From: Haloferax mucosum ATCC BAA-1512
GTDB lineage: Archaea; Halobacteriota; Halobacteria; Halobacteriales; Haloferacaceae
Assembly (NCBI RefSeq): GCF_000337815.1
Contig: NZ_AOLN01000004.1
Span: 124,001-188,000 of the forward strand
Length of the DNA stretch: 64,000 nt
Reading direction: 5' to 3'
Shown: positions 1-9,009 of the stretch, piece after piece
How positions within the stretch are numbered: the first letter of the stretch is position 1
How the letters are laid out: every line of letters starts with the position of its first letter
Made by a program: the position numbers and the translations under genes
The notes under the pieces: model-generated
What the model saw: only the letters and a program-made list of their open reading frames with translations
What the model was told of the DNA's origin: nothing
Database searches by the model: none

Positions 1-888
1 GTCCGTCCGCAGGACCGAAACATCGCCATGGTGTTTCAGTCGTACGCGCTGTACCCGCACATGACCGTGCGCGAGAACATGTCCTTCGGGCTTCGACTCG
101 CCGGCGAACCCGCCGCCGAAATCGAACCGCGCGTCGAGGACGCCGCGGAGATGTTGGAAATCTCGGAGCTTTTGGACGACCTGCCCAAGCAACTCTCGGG
201 CGGGCAACAACAGCGCGTCGCGCTCGGCCGCGCCATCGTCCGCGACCCCGAGGTCTTCCTGATGGACGAGCCGCTTTCGAACCTCGACGCCAAGTTGCGG
301 ACGCAGATGCGCACCGAAATCCAGCGTATCCAAGAGAACCTCGGCGTCACGACCGTCTACGTCACCCACGACCAGACGGAAGCGATGACGATGGCGGACC
401 GTATCGTCATCCTCAACGACGGCAAACTCCAGCAGGTTGACCCACCCGAGCGGTGCTACGACGAACCCAACAACAAGTTCGTCGCCGGGTTCATCGGGTC
501 GCCCTCGATGAACTTCTTCGAGGTCACCGTTACCGAGACCAACTCGGGGGCGACGTTCGAATCGCCGAGTTTCGAGTTCACGCTCGACGTAGACATTCCG
601 TCGGGAGAATACACGCTCGGCGTTCGCCCCGAAGACCTCACCCCCGACCGCGAAAGCGGCTACATCGACACGGTCGTCGATGTGGTCGAGCCGGTTGGCT
701 CGGACAATTTTCTCTACCTCAAGACGGCTCGCGGGTCGTCTGACGTCGTCGCGCGAGTCGAAAGCGAGTACCGCCCCGAGGTCAGAGACGAGATTACGCT
801 CGGATTCGAGACCGACGATATGCACCTGTTCGATACCGACGGCGCACGCGTCCCGGTGAACGAGCTACAGATCACGGATTCAGCATAA
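1..888 (+). CDS. ABC transporter ATP-binding protein, CUT1/MalK-UgpC type (5' partial)
   Basis: Cytoplasmic ATPase of a sugar-type ABC importer. The frame is open from base 1, so the N-terminus with Walker A lies outside the window. Visible are the Q-loop (MVFQSYALYP, from base 28), the ABC signature LSGGQQQRVALGRA (from base 193), Walker B VFLMDEPLSNLD and the switch His in VYVTHDQTEAMTMADR. A C-terminal beta-rich regulatory domain of about 120 residues (FIGSPSMNFF onward) is typical of MalK/UgpC ATPases that serve several sugar importers. It ends one base before the creatininase-like gene and is followed by a binding protein and two permeases, so it probably powers that importer, although the gene order is unusual. 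Family assignment is firm; the substrate is inferred only. Confidence 0.93.
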   Translation, partial: VRPQDRNIAMVFQSYALYPHMTVRENMSFGLRLAGEPAAEIEPRVEDAAEMLEISELLDDLPKQLSGGQQQRVALGRAIVRDPEVFLMDEPLSNLDAKLRTQMRTEIQRIQENLGVTTVYVTHDQTEAMTMADRIVILNDGKLQQVDPPERCYDEPNNKFVAGFIGSPSMNFFEVTVTETNSGATFESPSFEFTLDVDIPSGEYTLGVRPEDLTPDRESGYIDTVVDVVEPVGSDNFLYLKTARGSSDVVARVESEYRPEVRDEITLGFETDDMHLFDTDGARVPVNELQITDSA

Positions 889-889
889 C

Positions 890-1690
890 ATGATGTACGA
901 TACTATCGGGCGCGGCGAGCACGAATGGGCGGGAATGACGGCACCCGAAGTCCGAGCTATCGGCTCCGAGCCGGGGTCGATTCTGGTGATTCCTGTCGGG
1001 AGCATCGAGCAACACGGCAACCACCTCCCGGTGGTTACCGACTCGCTTCTCGTCGAGGCGATGGTCGATGCCGCGATGGAACGACTCGACGACGTACCAG
1101 TCGCGGTGTCGCCCACGGTCTGGAGCGGATTTTCGCCTCACCACCTCACGTTCGGCGGGACGCTTTCACTCGATTTCGAGCACTTACGCGCCATCTTGGA
1201 AGACATCGCAACCACTGGTCTCGAAAACGGATTCGACGCCGTCCTGTTCGTCAATGGCCACGGCGGTAACGGCCCGCTCATCGGCTCTGTCGTCAGCACC
1301 GTCGGTGTCGATACCGACGCCGAAGTGCTCGGAACGACGTACTTCGAACTGGCGGCCGACCGAATCGAGGCGCTCCGCGACAGCGAGACCGGCGGGATGG
1401 CCCACGGCGGAGAGTTCGAAACGTCGCTCATGCTTGCGGTCCGCCCTGACCTCGTCGGCGACCCCGACGAGCGCGATGGCGAACCGATGGACGAACAGTA
1501 CAGGTGGGCCGGACAGGACTTACTCGACGGCGGCTCTGTCGGCGTCTATCGGTCCTTCGACGCCTACTCCGAATCCGGCGCAATCGGGTCTCCTGGTGAG
1601 GCCAGCGCCGAGAAGGGGGACAGATTCCGGTCGATTATCGGCGACGAACTCGCATCCCTGTTGGCCGCGATTCACGAGCAGAACGCGTAA
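890..1690 (+). CDS. Creatininase-family amidohydrolase
   Basis: A metal-dependent hydrolase of the creatininase family, 266 residues, the usual length. The metal-site motif GSIEQHGNHLPVVTD is present, with Glu40, His42 and Asp51. NGHGGNG and AHGGEFETS, also typical of the family, follow. The start ATG comes one base after the stop of the ATPase gene; a second ATG follows directly, so the start could be one codon later. Members act on cyclic amides, formamides or lactone-like rings. Lying inside a sugar-acid cluster, this one may open a lactone or amide of the imported substrate, but that is inference. Creatinine itself is an unlikely substrate in this context. Confidence 0.88.
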   Translation: MMYDTIGRGEHEWAGMTAPEVRAIGSEPGSILVIPVGSIEQHGNHLPVVTDSLLVEAMVDAAMERLDDVPVAVSPTVWSGFSPHHLTFGGTLSLDFEHLRAILEDIATTGLENGFDAVLFVNGHGGNGPLIGSVVSTVGVDTDAEVLGTTYFELAADRIEALRDSETGGMAHGGEFETSLMLAVRPDLVGDPDERDGEPMDEQYRWAGQDLLDGGSVGVYRSFDAYSESGAIGSPGEASAEKGDRFRSIIGDELASLLAAIHEQNA

Positions 1691-1735
1691 CCGACGGCAC
1701 GACAAATGACAAACATAGAATATGAATATAAAAAA

Positions 1736-1743
1736 TTATATAC
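1736..1743 (+). promoter_or_regulatory. TATA box for the sugar-binding protein gene
   Basis: TTATATAC starts 27 bases before the ATG at 1763, the spacing expected for a leaderless haloarchaeal transcript. It lies in the very AT-rich 1717-1743 tract. It gives the transporter genes their own promoter, separate from the upstream ATPase and hydrolase genes. Confidence 0.7.
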
Positions 1744-1762
1744 ACGGCAGTAAGTGGTAGCA

Positions 1763-3142
1763 ATGATGAGAAAAGATACCAATGGGCAGTCTACTGAACA
1801 GACTCTGGACCGTCGCCGACTTCTACAGGCACTCGGTGCCGGTGGAACGATTGCTATCGCTGGCTGTACCGGCGGTGGGAACGGAAATGGCGGCAACACT
1901 GACACTGGGGACGACGACAGTAGCAGTGGGAGCGATGGCGGCAGTGACGGCGACGGTGGCCGGAGCATCCAACTCCTCACGATGGGCGTTGGCGACAACA
2001 TCAAGCAGTTCTTCGAAGAGAACAACGCCGCCTTCGAGGAGGAACACGGCGTCACGGTGGAATTCACGAGCGTCACGTGGGACAACGCACGCCAGACCGT
2101 GAACAACCGCGTTGACGGCGGACAGGCCCCCGACGTGAGCCGCTGGCCTGCACGTTGGATTCCGCAACTCGTCGGGAAGGACGCGCTCGAACCGGTAGAC
2201 GACCTGATGGACGGCGAATTCGGCGAGAAGTTCGCCGAGGGCGTCGCCAACGGGACGATGTACGACGGTTCCCACTACGGCGTTCCGTGGGCCGCATCGA
2301 ACAAGTGTCTCTACTACAACAAAGACGTCTTCGAGACCGCCGGACTCGACCCTGAAAACCCGTCGTTGGACACGTGGGACGACATGCTCGCGGCCGCACA
2401 GACGATCACCGACAGCGACGAGGTGAGCGTCCCCGCGCTCGGACTCGCCGGCGCGGACGCCATCGAAACCGGGTCGCAGTACTACCACTACCACTGGTCG
2501 CACGGCGCGGACTTGGTGGACGACGATGGGATGCCGGTCGTCAACGGCGACGGCGCGGCCGAAGCCCTCTCGTTTTATACCGACCTCCACCTCGAACACG
2601 GTGTCACGCAGGCTTCGCCGCTCTCTTCGACTCGTCAGGACATCCGCCAGTTGTTCGAAAACGGCGACCTCGGGATGGTCATCGGCCACGTCTACACGGG
2701 ACTCAACATCACCGAATCGCAGGAAAACGGCGACGTCGATTTCGACTACGGCATCGTGCAGGTTCCGCAGGGACCGGACGGACGATACAGTCTCTTTACC
2801 ATCGACACGCTCGGCATCCTGAGCCAAAGCGAGCACAAAGACCTCGCACGGGACCTGATTCGGTTCTACTTCGACGAGGAACGGCGATTCCAGTACTCGA
2901 AACAAAAAGGGTTCTTGCCCGTCGTCGAATCGGTCGGCGAACGAGCGTACTTCTCCGAGTCGAAAAACTGGGCACCGTTCGTCGAAGCGGGACAGTACGC
3001 CCGCGCACGGCCGAAGCTGAGTAACTTCAGCCAGTTCAACGACCGGATGGTACAGGCGATTCAGGAGGCGCTCGCCGACCAAAAGAGTCCGCAGAAAGCC
3101 TTGGACGACGCCCAGAGTGACCTCGAAGACGCGATGAACTGA
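1763..3142 (+). CDS. Extracellular sugar-binding lipoprotein of ABC importer (CUT1)
   Basis: Solute-binding protein anchored on the outer face of the cytoplasmic membrane. Residues 17-35 carry a twin-arginine signal (DRRRLLQALGAGG) ending in a lipobox with Cys35 (IAGC). A Gly/Asp/Ser-rich linker of about 40 residues follows, as in many halophilic lipoproteins, then a family 1 binding fold (RSIQLLTMGVGDN to the end). The start is set at 1763 by the TATA spacing; ATG 1766 is an alternative and a GTG at 1754 is less likely. Two permease genes follow immediately. The ligand is unknown, but the neighbouring sugar-acid enzymes make a sugar acid, lactone or oligosaccharide plausible. Confidence 0.92.
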   Translation: MMRKDTNGQSTEQTLDRRRLLQALGAGGTIAIAGCTGGGNGNGGNTDTGDDDSSSGSDGGSDGDGGRSIQLLTMGVGDNIKQFFEENNAAFEEEHGVTVEFTSVTWDNARQTVNNRVDGGQAPDVSRWPARWIPQLVGKDALEPVDDLMDGEFGEKFAEGVANGTMYDGSHYGVPWAASNKCLYYNKDVFETAGLDPENPSLDTWDDMLAAAQTITDSDEVSVPALGLAGADAIETGSQYYHYHWSHGADLVDDDGMPVVNGDGAAEALSFYTDLHLEHGVTQASPLSSTRQDIRQLFENGDLGMVIGHVYTGLNITESQENGDVDFDYGIVQVPQGPDGRYSLFTIDTLGILSQSEHKDLARDLIRFYFDEERRFQYSKQKGFLPVVESVGERAYFSESKNWAPFVEAGQYARARPKLSNFSQFNDRMVQAIQEALADQKSPQKALDDAQSDLEDAMN

Positions 3143-3154
3143 TGAGTGGTACAC

Positions 3155-4093
3155 ATGAGCCTCGCTGAAGAATACTCCACGACGGACGGGGAGTCACGCC
3201 TCTCGCAGTCCGTCACGCACCTCAAGCGGAACCGGCGCGCCTACCTCTTGATAGCGCCCGCCGCGGTGTTTCTGCTCGCCGTCGTCGGCTACCCGATACT
3301 GGAGACGTTCCGTCTGTCGTTGTACCGCTCACCGGCCGACTCGACTATCGAGACGTTCGTCGGCCTGCAACATTACGCCGAAATCGTCAACAGCGACATC
3401 TTCTACCGACTCCTCTGGCAGACCGGCCGCTGGGTGCTTGCCGGCGTCGCCGGGAAGACGCTTCTCGGGTTGCTCATCGCGGTTCACCTGAAAGGCGATA
3501 TCAAGGGCCGGAAGTTCTTCCGGACGGCGTTTCTCATCCCGTGGGGAATTCCGTACGCCATCTCTGCGGTCGTCTTCCGGTGGATAGAACACCCGCAGTT
3601 CGGCTACCTCAACGCGGTGTTGCTCAAACTCGGCGTGATAGAACAGGGTATCGGCATCCTCGGCAATCCCGACATCGCGTGGCTGGGCGTCGTCGTCGCC
3701 GATATCTGGATCGGAACGCCGTTCATGGCGATTATCTTCCTCGCCGGGCTTCAGTCGATTCCGCAGGACCTCTACGAGGCCGCCGCCATCGACGGAGCCG
3801 AGCGGTGGCATCAGTTCAGATACATCACGTTGCCGCAACTCAAGAGCGTCATCCTGATGGCGACGCTCCTCTCGACCATCTGGACGTTCGTCAGTTTCGA
3901 CGTCATCTGGACGATGACTGGAGGCGGGCCGATTAGCACCACCGCCACGCTCGTCATCCACATCTATCAGGTCGGCTTGCAGAACGGGAACCTCGGACTC
4001 GGTGCCGCCTACAGCGTCATCGGATTCTTGTTCCTCCTGTTGTTCGCAATCGTCTATCTGCGGGTGTACACTCGCGGGGGTGACGAACTATGA
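3155..4093 (+). CDS. ABC sugar permease, MalF/UgpA type
   Basis: Inner-membrane permease subunit of the importer, 312 residues with six hydrophobic segments, the first at YLLIAPAAVFLLAVVGYPIL. The EAA loop that docks with the ATPase reads EAAAIDGAERWHQFRYITLP. ATG 3155 is chosen, 12 bases after the binding-protein stop; a GTG at 3146 would add three residues. The gene overlaps the next permease by four bases (ATGA), so the two are translationally coupled. Confidence 0.93.
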   Translation: MSLAEEYSTTDGESRLSQSVTHLKRNRRAYLLIAPAAVFLLAVVGYPILETFRLSLYRSPADSTIETFVGLQHYAEIVNSDIFYRLLWQTGRWVLAGVAGKTLLGLLIAVHLKGDIKGRKFFRTAFLIPWGIPYAISAVVFRWIEHPQFGYLNAVLLKLGVIEQGIGILGNPDIAWLGVVVADIWIGTPFMAIIFLAGLQSIPQDLYEAAAIDGAERWHQFRYITLPQLKSVILMATLLSTIWTFVSFDVIWTMTGGGPISTTATLVIHIYQVGLQNGNLGLGAAYSVIGFLFLLLFAIVYLRVYTRGGDEL

Positions 4094-4935
4094 CGATGGC
4101 GGGCCACGGGCGGACTAGCCTTCGTCGGGTCAGAATCTACGGTGTTCTCATCGCACTGCTCGGGATTATGATGTTCCCGTTCTACGCGATGTTCTCCAGC
4201 ACGTTCAAACCGGAGTCCGAGATTTTCTCGGCCCCGGCGACGCTGGTGCCGTCGGACCCGTCTGTCGGCGCGTACCTCGACGTTTGGACGCAGACTGACG
4301 TCGTGCTGTGGGTCGCAAACAGCTTCGTCATCTCGCTGGGGACCGTCGTCTTGACGCTCCTCCTCGCAATTCCGGCCGCGTACTCGTGTGCGCGGAACGA
4401 CTTCGTGGGAAAGCGGACGTTCCTGCTCGCGGTCCTCGTCGTTCAGATGTTCGCACCAGTCGTGCTCATCGTCGGGTTATTCGACGTCATCACGCAGTTC
4501 GGGCTGTTCAACACCTACCTCGCTGTTATCATCCCCGCCGCGGCGTTCACCCTGCCGTTCAACATCTGGATGCTCTACGGCTACTTCAAGACGGTCCCAG
4601 TCGCACTGGAGGAGTCGGCCCGCATCGACGGAGCCAGCCAACTACAGGTGCTCACGAAGATCGTCCTTCCACTGACGAAGCCCGCGCTCGTCGCCAGCAT
4701 CACCTACACGTTCCTGTACGCGTGGAACCGTCTGCTGTTCGTGCTGACGTTCCTCACCGACAGCGGGAAGTACAACATTCCGCGTGGTGTCTTCTCGATG
4801 GTCGGGGCGCTCCAGACCGATTGGCGGATGATGCTCACCGTTTCGGTCATCGGCATCATTCCGCTTCTCATCCTGTTTGCCTTCCTCGAACAGTACATCG
4901 TCGCCGGGATGACCGCCGGCGCAGTCAAGGAGTAA
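4090..4935 (+). CDS. ABC sugar permease, MalG/UgpE type
   Basis: Second membrane subunit, 281 residues with six membrane segments. The EAA loop EESARIDGASQLQVLTKIVL lies near residue 177. Partner of the permease just upstream, overlapping it by four bases. It ends the transporter operon; the next 289 bases hold a tandem repeat and a new promoter. Confidence 0.93.
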   Translation: MTMAGHGRTSLRRVRIYGVLIALLGIMMFPFYAMFSSTFKPESEIFSAPATLVPSDPSVGAYLDVWTQTDVVLWVANSFVISLGTVVLTLLLAIPAAYSCARNDFVGKRTFLLAVLVVQMFAPVVLIVGLFDVITQFGLFNTYLAVIIPAAAFTLPFNIWMLYGYFKTVPVALEESARIDGASQLQVLTKIVLPLTKPALVASITYTFLYAWNRLLFVLTFLTDSGKYNIPRGVFSMVGALQTDWRMMLTVSVIGIIPLLILFAFLEQYIVAGMTAGAVKE

Positions 4936-5027
4936 CCCACTCCTTACACCTCGGCCGCGTTCACCGCCACCGGACTGACCATCCTCGGCACTCAGCACAC
5001 GAATCGAACCACGCCTCCTCCCTTCAC

Positions 5028-5166
5028 CGATTGCGTCACGCTCGTTGATTGTACTGCACTCGTTGACTGCACCGCGCTGGCTGATTGCACCACGCTGGCT
5101 GATTGCACCACGCTGGCTGATTGCACCACGCTGGCTGATTGCACCACGCTCGCTGACCGCTCCGCC
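5028..5166. repeat. 18-bp tandem repeat (minisatellite)
   Basis: The unit CTGGCTGATTGCACCACG occurs four times perfectly at 5077-5148. Diverged copies flank it at 5041-5058, 5059-5076 and 5149-5166, and a partial copy lies at 5028-5040. It sits between the permease stop and the promoter of the next gene, outside any likely coding region, since an in-frame extension from 5045 would add only repeated LIAPRW residues. The diverged edge copies suggest slippage-type growth at the centre. Confidence 0.95.
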
Positions 5167-5192
5167 GGGTGACCCGCTTTCGGCCGGCCTTC

Positions 5193-5202
5193 ATATTTAT
5201 TA
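5193..5202 (+). promoter_or_regulatory. TATA box for the TIM-barrel-like gene
   Basis: ATATTTATTA lies 23-32 bases before ATG 5225, framed by GGCCGG (5182-5187) and CCGGCC. This spacing supports a leaderless start at 5225 rather than the upstream in-frame ATG at 5045. Confidence 0.65.
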
Positions 5203-5224
5203 CCGGCCCAGGAGACGGATTCGT

Positions 5225-6376
5225 ATGGAATTCGCTCTCTGGGCGTACCCGTGGGACCTGTTAGACGAGGGTCCGACGCGGGTGATGAACCGACTCGGCG
5301 AGCTCGGTGTCAGTGAGATAACCCTCGCAACCAACTACCATACTGTGCAAGCGTTCGCGCCGCACAACCCCGAACGCCGGACGTTCTTCGCGCGTGCGAG
5401 TTCGTACTTCGACCCCGGTGAGGGCTACGGCCGTCTGGAACCGGTGCCGTTCGAGGGGATGACCGGTGACTGGGTTACCGACATCGCCGCCGAACTCGGC
5501 GACGTTCGGTTGAACTCGTGGACGGTCGGCTGTCACAACTCCCGGCTCGGCATGCAGAACCCGGACGTGACGCTAACGTCGGCCCACGGCGACGACTTGG
5601 TGTTTGGGCTCTGTCCGTCGCATCCGGACGTACAGGAGTACCTCGTCGCACTCGTCCGCGACCTCGCCGCCCGCGAGCAGTTCGACCGCATCGAACTGGA
5701 GACGTTCGACTACTTCTACGGCACCGGGTTCGGTTGGCACCACCAGAAGATTCACGCTGAACTCGGGACGCTCGGCGAGTTCCTCTTTGGACTGTGTTTC
5801 TGCGACCACTGTCGAGCGGCCGCCGCAGACGCTGGCGTCGACGTCGACGACGTTCGAACCACCGTCGCCGACGCGCTCGATTCTGTCATCGCCGGTTCGA
5901 CCCCGAACGACCTCGCACCAGAGTTGTGGCTCCGCGAACACGGTGCAGTCGCCGAGTACGTCGGCGTCCGAGCGGAGACGCTGGCGGACCTCTATGCGGA
6001 CTTCGCGGTGGCGAGCGGGCAGACGCCGCTCGGCTACTACGTCGGCGCACCCGAACCCGGACGGGAATGGATACTCGGCGCGGACCTCGAACGGTTGTCC
6101 GAGCACGTCGATTACTACTGTCTCCCGGCGTACGAATCGTCGAAAAACGCGGTGATGGATGCTTACCGAACCGTGGATGCACTGGCCCCAGATGTGCCGC
6201 TTCACGTCGGACTCCTGCCGGGCCACCCGGCGATACACGACGAAGAGACACTCGTCGAAATCGTAGACGCCCTCCGTGAGGCGGCTGTTCCCCGCGTTTC
6301 GTTCTACAACTACGGACTGTTACCGAAGCAGTCTCTCGACTGGATTGGGGCGGCGACGAGCAATGGCACGTTGTAA
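5225..6376 (+). CDS. Conserved hypothetical protein, probable TIM-barrel carbohydrate-related enzyme
   Basis: A 383-residue protein I do not recognise by name. It starts MEFALWAYPWDLLDEG and has alternating strand/helix segments such as GVSEITLATNYHTVQ, FDRIELETFDYFYGTGFGWHH, PLGYYVGAP, VDYYCLPAYESSKN and VPRVSFYNYGLLP. These resemble glycoside-hydrolase-like barrels (inference), with acidic residues at strand ends (IELETFD). A CFCDHC cluster near residue 195 could bind a metal. Its own promoter lies directly upstream, and the dehydratase gene follows 41 bases later. A hydrolase, isomerase or epimerase role on the imported sugar is possible but unproven. Confidence 0.8.
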   Translation: MEFALWAYPWDLLDEGPTRVMNRLGELGVSEITLATNYHTVQAFAPHNPERRTFFARASSYFDPGEGYGRLEPVPFEGMTGDWVTDIAAELGDVRLNSWTVGCHNSRLGMQNPDVTLTSAHGDDLVFGLCPSHPDVQEYLVALVRDLAAREQFDRIELETFDYFYGTGFGWHHQKIHAELGTLGEFLFGLCFCDHCRAAAADAGVDVDDVRTTVADALDSVIAGSTPNDLAPELWLREHGAVAEYVGVRAETLADLYADFAVASGQTPLGYYVGAPEPGREWILGADLERLSEHVDYYCLPAYESSKNAVMDAYRTVDALAPDVPLHVGLLPGHPAIHDEETLVEIVDALREAAVPRVSFYNYGLLPKQSLDWIGAATSNGTL

Positions 6377-6417
6377 CAAACGATACTTTCTTACTGTGCC
6401 CCAGTACAACCATTGGT

Positions 6418-7584
6418 ATGGAGATAACCGACGTGACAGCGGTTACTGTAGATGTTCCGCTGACCAGTCTCGACGAACCGTTGGGTATCGGCCCGTACAC
6501 GACGAACCACGGCGAACTCGACTCGATGGAGCGCGTCCTCGTTCGCGTCGATACCGATGAGGGAATCGCCGGATGGGGCGAAATGCGCGTCTTCCTCTCG
6601 CCGGCCGCGACGGAGTCAATTATCGAAGACGGCGTCGGACCGCTGATTGCCGGGCAGTCACCATTCGAAATCGAACGCCTCCGCCGGCAGGTGTTCGTCG
6701 AGTACACGAACGTCGATATGTTCTTTGCCGCCGTCGAGACGGCCTGTTGGGACATCGTCGGGAAGGCGCTCGACCGCCCCGTCTACGAACTGCTCGGCGG
6801 GTGGACCGCGCCCACACAGAGTACGCTTCGGCACCGGGAGAACGTGGCTGGCAGCGACCCGACACCGCAAGACGTACCGATTGCGTTCTGTCTCGGCATC
6901 CTCTCGCCTGAGGAATCTCGCGTCAAAGCGCGCGAGGCGCTGACCGCCGGCTTCGACGTGCTCAAGACGAAAGCCGGGAAGGACTGGCGACAAGACATCG
7001 CCCGAATCAAAGCGATGCACGACGAGACGGACGGGCAACTCGAATTCCGCCTCGACCCCAATCAGGGGTGGACGCTCGACCAAGCGGTCCGCGTCGGAGC
7101 GATGCTGGAAGACGAGGGTATCTACCTTCAGTACCTCGAACAGCCGATTCGCGTCGATTCCCACGCGTCGCTGGCCGCGTTGCGACAGCGCCTCCGGCAA
7201 CCCATCGCGCCGAACGAGGACACCTACATCTCACACAACATCTCGTCGCTCGTCGAGGCCGGTGCGATGGACGTCGGCGTCATCGACCTCACCCCGGCGG
7301 GCGGCATCAGCGGGATTCGTCAGCAAGCGGCGATTCTCGAAGACGCCGGCGTCCCGTTCACGCATCACTGCGCGTTCGACCTCGGGATTCGAACCGCCGC
7401 AATCCTCCACGCCGTCAGCGGTATTCCCGGCTTCTCGCTCCCACCGGATTCCACGTACTACGCGTGGGAAGACGACGTAATCGAAAATCCGTTCGAGGTC
7501 GTAGACGGCTGTCTCCCTGCCCCGAGTGGTCCGGGACTCGGTATCGACGTTGACCTCGACGCCATCGAAAAGTTCAGGATATAA
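6418..7584 (+). CDS. Mandelate racemase/muconate lactonizing enzyme-family sugar-acid dehydratase
   Basis: Enolase-superfamily enzyme of 388 residues. The active-site set is readable: Lys183 and Lys185 (KTKAG), metal ligands Asp213 (LDPNQGW), Glu241 (EQP) and Glu267 (NED), then Asp290 and His316/317 (THHCAFD) near the barrel end. These enzymes abstract a proton alpha to a carboxylate; many dehydrate aldonic or uronic acids to 2-keto-3-deoxy acids. The nearby keto-deoxy-sugar kinase and aldolase support a dehydratase role here. Some haloarchaeal homologues are labelled RspA-like. The exact acid cannot be read from sequence. Confidence 0.88.
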   Translation: MEITDVTAVTVDVPLTSLDEPLGIGPYTTNHGELDSMERVLVRVDTDEGIAGWGEMRVFLSPAATESIIEDGVGPLIAGQSPFEIERLRRQVFVEYTNVDMFFAAVETACWDIVGKALDRPVYELLGGWTAPTQSTLRHRENVAGSDPTPQDVPIAFCLGILSPEESRVKAREALTAGFDVLKTKAGKDWRQDIARIKAMHDETDGQLEFRLDPNQGWTLDQAVRVGAMLEDEGIYLQYLEQPIRVDSHASLAALRQRLRQPIAPNEDTYISHNISSLVEAGAMDVGVIDLTPAGGISGIRQQAAILEDAGVPFTHHCAFDLGIRTAAILHAVSGIPGFSLPPDSTYYAWEDDVIENPFEVVDGCLPAPSGPGLGIDVDLDAIEKFRI

Positions 7585-7635
7585 TGGGAAACCATGACAA
7601 GGTTGAAGGGATGCGACCGCATCGGTTCGTCCGCT

Positions 7636-8478
7636 ATGGTTGAGTTATCACTACGAGACCGTCCGGCAATCGTCACCGGCGCATCCCGCGGTATCGGCCG
7701 GGAAATCGCGGCGCGGTTCGCCGAGGCTGGCGGTGAAGTCGCTATCTGCTCGCGCTCCTACGAGGACGTCGCGCCGGTGGCCGAAGAACTGACTGCCGCC
7801 CACGACGGCCGAGTCGTCCCCGTCGCGTGTGACGTCACGGAACGAGACCAAATCCGGACCCTCGTCGATACCGCACTCGACGAGTTCGGCGAGATTCGAG
7901 TCTTGGTGAACAACGCGGGCGGTTCTGACGAGCCATCGAACACCATTCACCGGTGCGATGAAGAGACGTTCGACTGGATGGTCGATTTGAACCTCAAGAG
8001 CCAGTTCCTGATGAGCAAGGAAGTACTTCCGGCCATGGTCGCCGCTGGCGGCGGGTCGATGGTTCACATGGGGTCTGTCAACGGGTTGTTCGGTATCGGT
8101 CTCTCCGGGTACTCCGAAGCGAAAAGCGGTCTCCTCTCGATGTCGCGCAATATCGCGGCGCACCACGGCCAACACGGCGTTCGTTCGAACGTCATCTCTG
8201 CGGGGACGATAGAGACCGCAAATCGGCGCGACGAGATGGAAAACACCGAGGGCCGGACGGGTGGTTCGAGCGCCCGAAATCGTTGGCTCGACCAGTATCC
8301 GCTCGGCCGGTTCGGAACGCCGGGCGAAGTCGCGGATACGACGCTGTTTCTCGCCTCCGAGCTGTCCAGTTTCATCACCGGCGAGAACATCGTCCTCGAC
8401 GGCGGCCTCACGACGAGCCTTCCGACCTCGTTCATCAACGAGGTCTACCAGACCGACGACGTACCGACACGAGACTAA
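7636..8478 (+). CDS. Short-chain dehydrogenase/reductase (SDR)
   Basis: Classical SDR of 280 residues. The cofactor loop TGASRGIG is at residues 14-21, NNAG at 92-95 and the catalytic set Ser147, Tyr159, Lys163 (YSEAK). The C-terminal GGLTTSLPTSF follows the usual family end. The start is ATG 7636; an upstream ATG at 7594 would add 14 poorly family-like residues. In this cluster it most likely oxidises the sugar or a hydroxy-acid intermediate. The loop around residue 37 (CSRS) is compatible with NADP or NAD; I cannot decide. Confidence 0.9.
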   Translation: MVELSLRDRPAIVTGASRGIGREIAARFAEAGGEVAICSRSYEDVAPVAEELTAAHDGRVVPVACDVTERDQIRTLVDTALDEFGEIRVLVNNAGGSDEPSNTIHRCDEETFDWMVDLNLKSQFLMSKEVLPAMVAAGGGSMVHMGSVNGLFGIGLSGYSEAKSGLLSMSRNIAAHHGQHGVRSNVISAGTIETANRRDEMENTEGRTGGSSARNRWLDQYPLGRFGTPGEVADTTLFLASELSSFITGENIVLDGGLTTSLPTSFINEVYQTDDVPTRD

Positions 8479-8493
8479 CACGACAGACAACCA

Positions 8494-8868
8494 ATGAGAG
8501 AGCTCACTACCGACAATGCACCAGACAGTATCGGACCGTTTTCACAAGGCGTCGTCTCCGGAGACCGAATTTACGTCTCCGGACAGGGTCCCGTAGACCC
8601 CGAAACGGGCGACGTTATCCACGGCACGCCGGGCGAACAGACCGAACGGACGCTGAAAAACATCGAAGCCATCCTCGAAGCGGCCGACGCGTCGCTCGCG
8701 GACGTGGTGAAAGCGACCGTCTTCCTGAAAGACATGCGGTACTACGACGAAGTCAACGAGGTCTACGGAGAACATATGTCGTCGCCGTATCCCGCTCGGA
8801 GCGCGGTCGAAGTCGTGAAACTCCCCGTCGATATCGACGTCGAAATCGAGGTCGTCGCCGAGGCGTGA
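8494..8868 (+). CDS. ridA: RidA-family (YjgF/YER057c/UK114) protein
   Basis: A 124-residue single-domain protein, the family length. It has the N-terminal IGPFSQGV, YVSGQGP, and the conserved Arg102 in YPARSAVEV that binds the imino/enamine carboxylate, with Glu119 near the end as in deaminase-active RidA. Family members hydrolyse reactive 2-aminoacrylate-type enamines, and Rid paralogues often sit in catabolic operons. It lies 15 bases after the SDR gene, apparently in the same operon, so a pathway-specific role on an enol or enamine intermediate is possible. Confidence 0.92.
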   Translation: MRELTTDNAPDSIGPFSQGVVSGDRIYVSGQGPVDPETGDVIHGTPGEQTERTLKNIEAILEAADASLADVVKATVFLKDMRYYDEVNEVYGEHMSSPYPARSAVEVVKLPVDIDVEIEVVAEA

Positions 8869-9009
8869 ACTGTCGGTTTTCTCCGTCATCGTCGCAGTTA
8901 CGAGTCACGCGAGGCGGCGACCGACTCGGTGAATGACGAGTCGTTCGTAGTCGAACGAGCAATTCCCACCAGATGCGGCCACAGAGCCGGCCACGTCACT
9001 CTCTTTTAC

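Noticed and set aside
1823-3154. A 443-codon open frame on the minus strand opposite the sugar-binding protein gene
   Set aside because: High-GC third-position shadow: Val/Arg/Glu-rich with no family features, while the plus strand has a Tat lipoprotein with promoter.
5045-5224. N-terminal extension of the TIM-barrel-like protein through the 18-bp repeat
   Set aside because: It would translate the minisatellite as repeated LIAPRW; a TATA box at 5193 fits a leaderless start at 5225.
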